From contig JAUYCY010000177.1 of assembly GCA_030692055.1 (NCBI GenBank), positions 1 through 5,540 of the forward strand: a stretch of DNA of 5,540 nucleotides, given 5' to 3'. Position 1 is the stretch's first letter; each line of letters opens with the position of its first letter. The position numbers and the translations under genes were made by a program. This DNA comes from Candidatus Omnitrophota bacterium. Its GTDB lineage: Bacteria; Omnitrophota; Koll11; Duberdicusellales; 4484-171. Positions 5,363-5,540 of the stretch are shown here, in pieces. Under the pieces are notes generated by a model. The model was not told the DNA's origin. It did not search any database and saw nothing but the letters and a program-made list of their open reading frames with translations.

Positions 5363-5413
5363 AAAATATTTTGTATTTCTTCTGTTGATACAATAGAATA
5401 AAAATTCCTTCAT
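5351..5413 (-). CDS. Speculative 20-codon open frame in a short transcription unit
   Basis: ATG 5413 to TAA 5351 encodes MKEFLFYCINRRNTKYFKIT. It lies between a TGC-TATAAT box (5456-5448) and the AT-rich hairpin, and its stop is inside the hairpin. No Shine-Dalgarno is visible, so translation is doubtful. The unit could equally be a small RNA of about 110 nt, or meaningless AT-rich sequence. Confidence 0.15.
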   Translation of the reverse strand: MKEFLFYCINRRNTKYFKIT

Positions 5414-5447
5414 TTTTTATTATTATCTAATAATATTTTCTATTTAT

Positions 5448-5456
5448 ATTATAGCA
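5448..5456 (-). promoter_or_regulatory. Extended -10 box of a possible short transcript
   Basis: The minus strand reads TGC-TATAAT, identical to the box at 1875-1883. No consensus -35 is found at 16-18 bp; the spot is occupied by the terminator arm. A transcript from here would reach the hairpin at 5331-5362 after about 80-110 nt, or read on into the radical SAM operon. Confidence 0.45.
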
Positions 5457-5467
5457 TATCTGAAAAC

Positions 5468-5496
5468 AAAAAAGGAGTTGTGCATAACTCCTTTTT
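5468..5496. terminator. Bidirectional rho-independent terminator
   Basis: The arms AAAAAGGAGTT (5469-5479) and AACTCCTTTTT (5486-5496) pair over 11 bp around a GTGCAT loop. There is a T-run on each strand: plus 5492-5496 and minus 5473-5468. It can stop transcripts arriving from beyond the right edge on the minus strand. Confidence 0.8.
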
Positions 5497-5506
5497 GGAA
5501 AGAAAA

Positions 5507-5528
5507 GGCCGTACTTTTCAGTACGGCC
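5507..5528 (-). terminator. GC-rich hairpin followed by T tract at the right edge
   Basis: The arms GGCCGTACT (5507-5515) and AGTACGGCC (5520-5528) pair perfectly over 9 bp around a TTTC tetraloop. On the minus strand TTTTC follows, so it probably terminates a minus-strand gene lying just beyond the window. It works in tandem with the terminator at 5468-5496. Confidence 0.65.
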
Positions 5529-5540
5529 AGGAATTGTGGA

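Larger units (their letters stand above)
5168..5540. other. AT-rich intergenic region with stacked terminators and promoters
   Basis: No conventional gene is visible in these 373 bases. From right to left the region holds a 9-bp hairpin at the window edge, a bidirectional terminator, a TGC-TATAAT box, a 20-codon open frame ending in an AT-rich hairpin, and the promoter and about 90-nt leader of the radical SAM operon. The next gene must lie beyond 5540. Confidence 0.7.

Noticed and set aside
1..5540. CRISPR array, tRNA, rRNA, insertion sequence or attachment site
   Set aside because: No regularly spaced repeats, cloverleaf sequence, transposase motif or terminal inverted repeats with target duplication were seen.

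Overview
The window looks like a genome fragment from a Candidate Phyla Radiation (Patescibacteria/Parcubacteria-type) bacterium. This is inferred from the protein style, not from a marker gene. The clues are a large secreted protein built of Ig-like modules (including a 'Leu-x-Trp ... Ser-Cys-Thr-Ala ... Trp-Ser-Gly' type familiar from Parcubacteria surface proteins), short AT-rich intergenic regions, small operons, and strong sigma70 promoters with TGC-TATAAT extended -10 boxes. The five complete genes end in TAA or TAG. None uses TGA and none contains an in-frame TGA, so the window does not decide between the standard code and a recoded UGA.

Layout. (1) Positions 1-1797, minus strand: the N-terminal 599 residues of a secreted multidomain surface protein that runs off the left edge. 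(2) 1875-1927: its likely promoter, directly behind the terminator of the next operon. (3) 1935-3015, minus strand: a two-gene operon of diverged tandem paralogues, a secreted protein followed by a lipoprotein with a ten-proline linker. It has a near-consensus promoter at 3186-3214 and a structured leader of about 165 nt. (4) 3203-3232: a back-to-back promoter for the divergent plus-strand SAM methyltransferase (3247-3885). (5) 3867-3903: a 14-bp bidirectional terminator between convergent units. (6) 5167-3909, minus strand: a compact two-gene operon of a radical SAM/SPASM enzyme followed 20 bp later by a 56-residue peptide whose tail holds five Cys and three His in its last 15 residues. (7) 5168-5540: no conventional gene, but a promoter, three hairpin terminators or terminator-like palindromes, and a possible very short transcription unit.

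The most interesting part is the radical SAM/SPASM enzyme plus Cys/His-rich peptide pair. It has the form of a minimal RiPP (ribosomally synthesised, post-translationally modified peptide) system, in which the enzyme would install thioether or other radical-derived crosslinks in the peptide tail. A dedicated promoter and a terminator bracket just these two genes. No leader-binding (RRE) domain, protease or exporter is visible in the window, and the pairing is inferred from adjacency and architecture.
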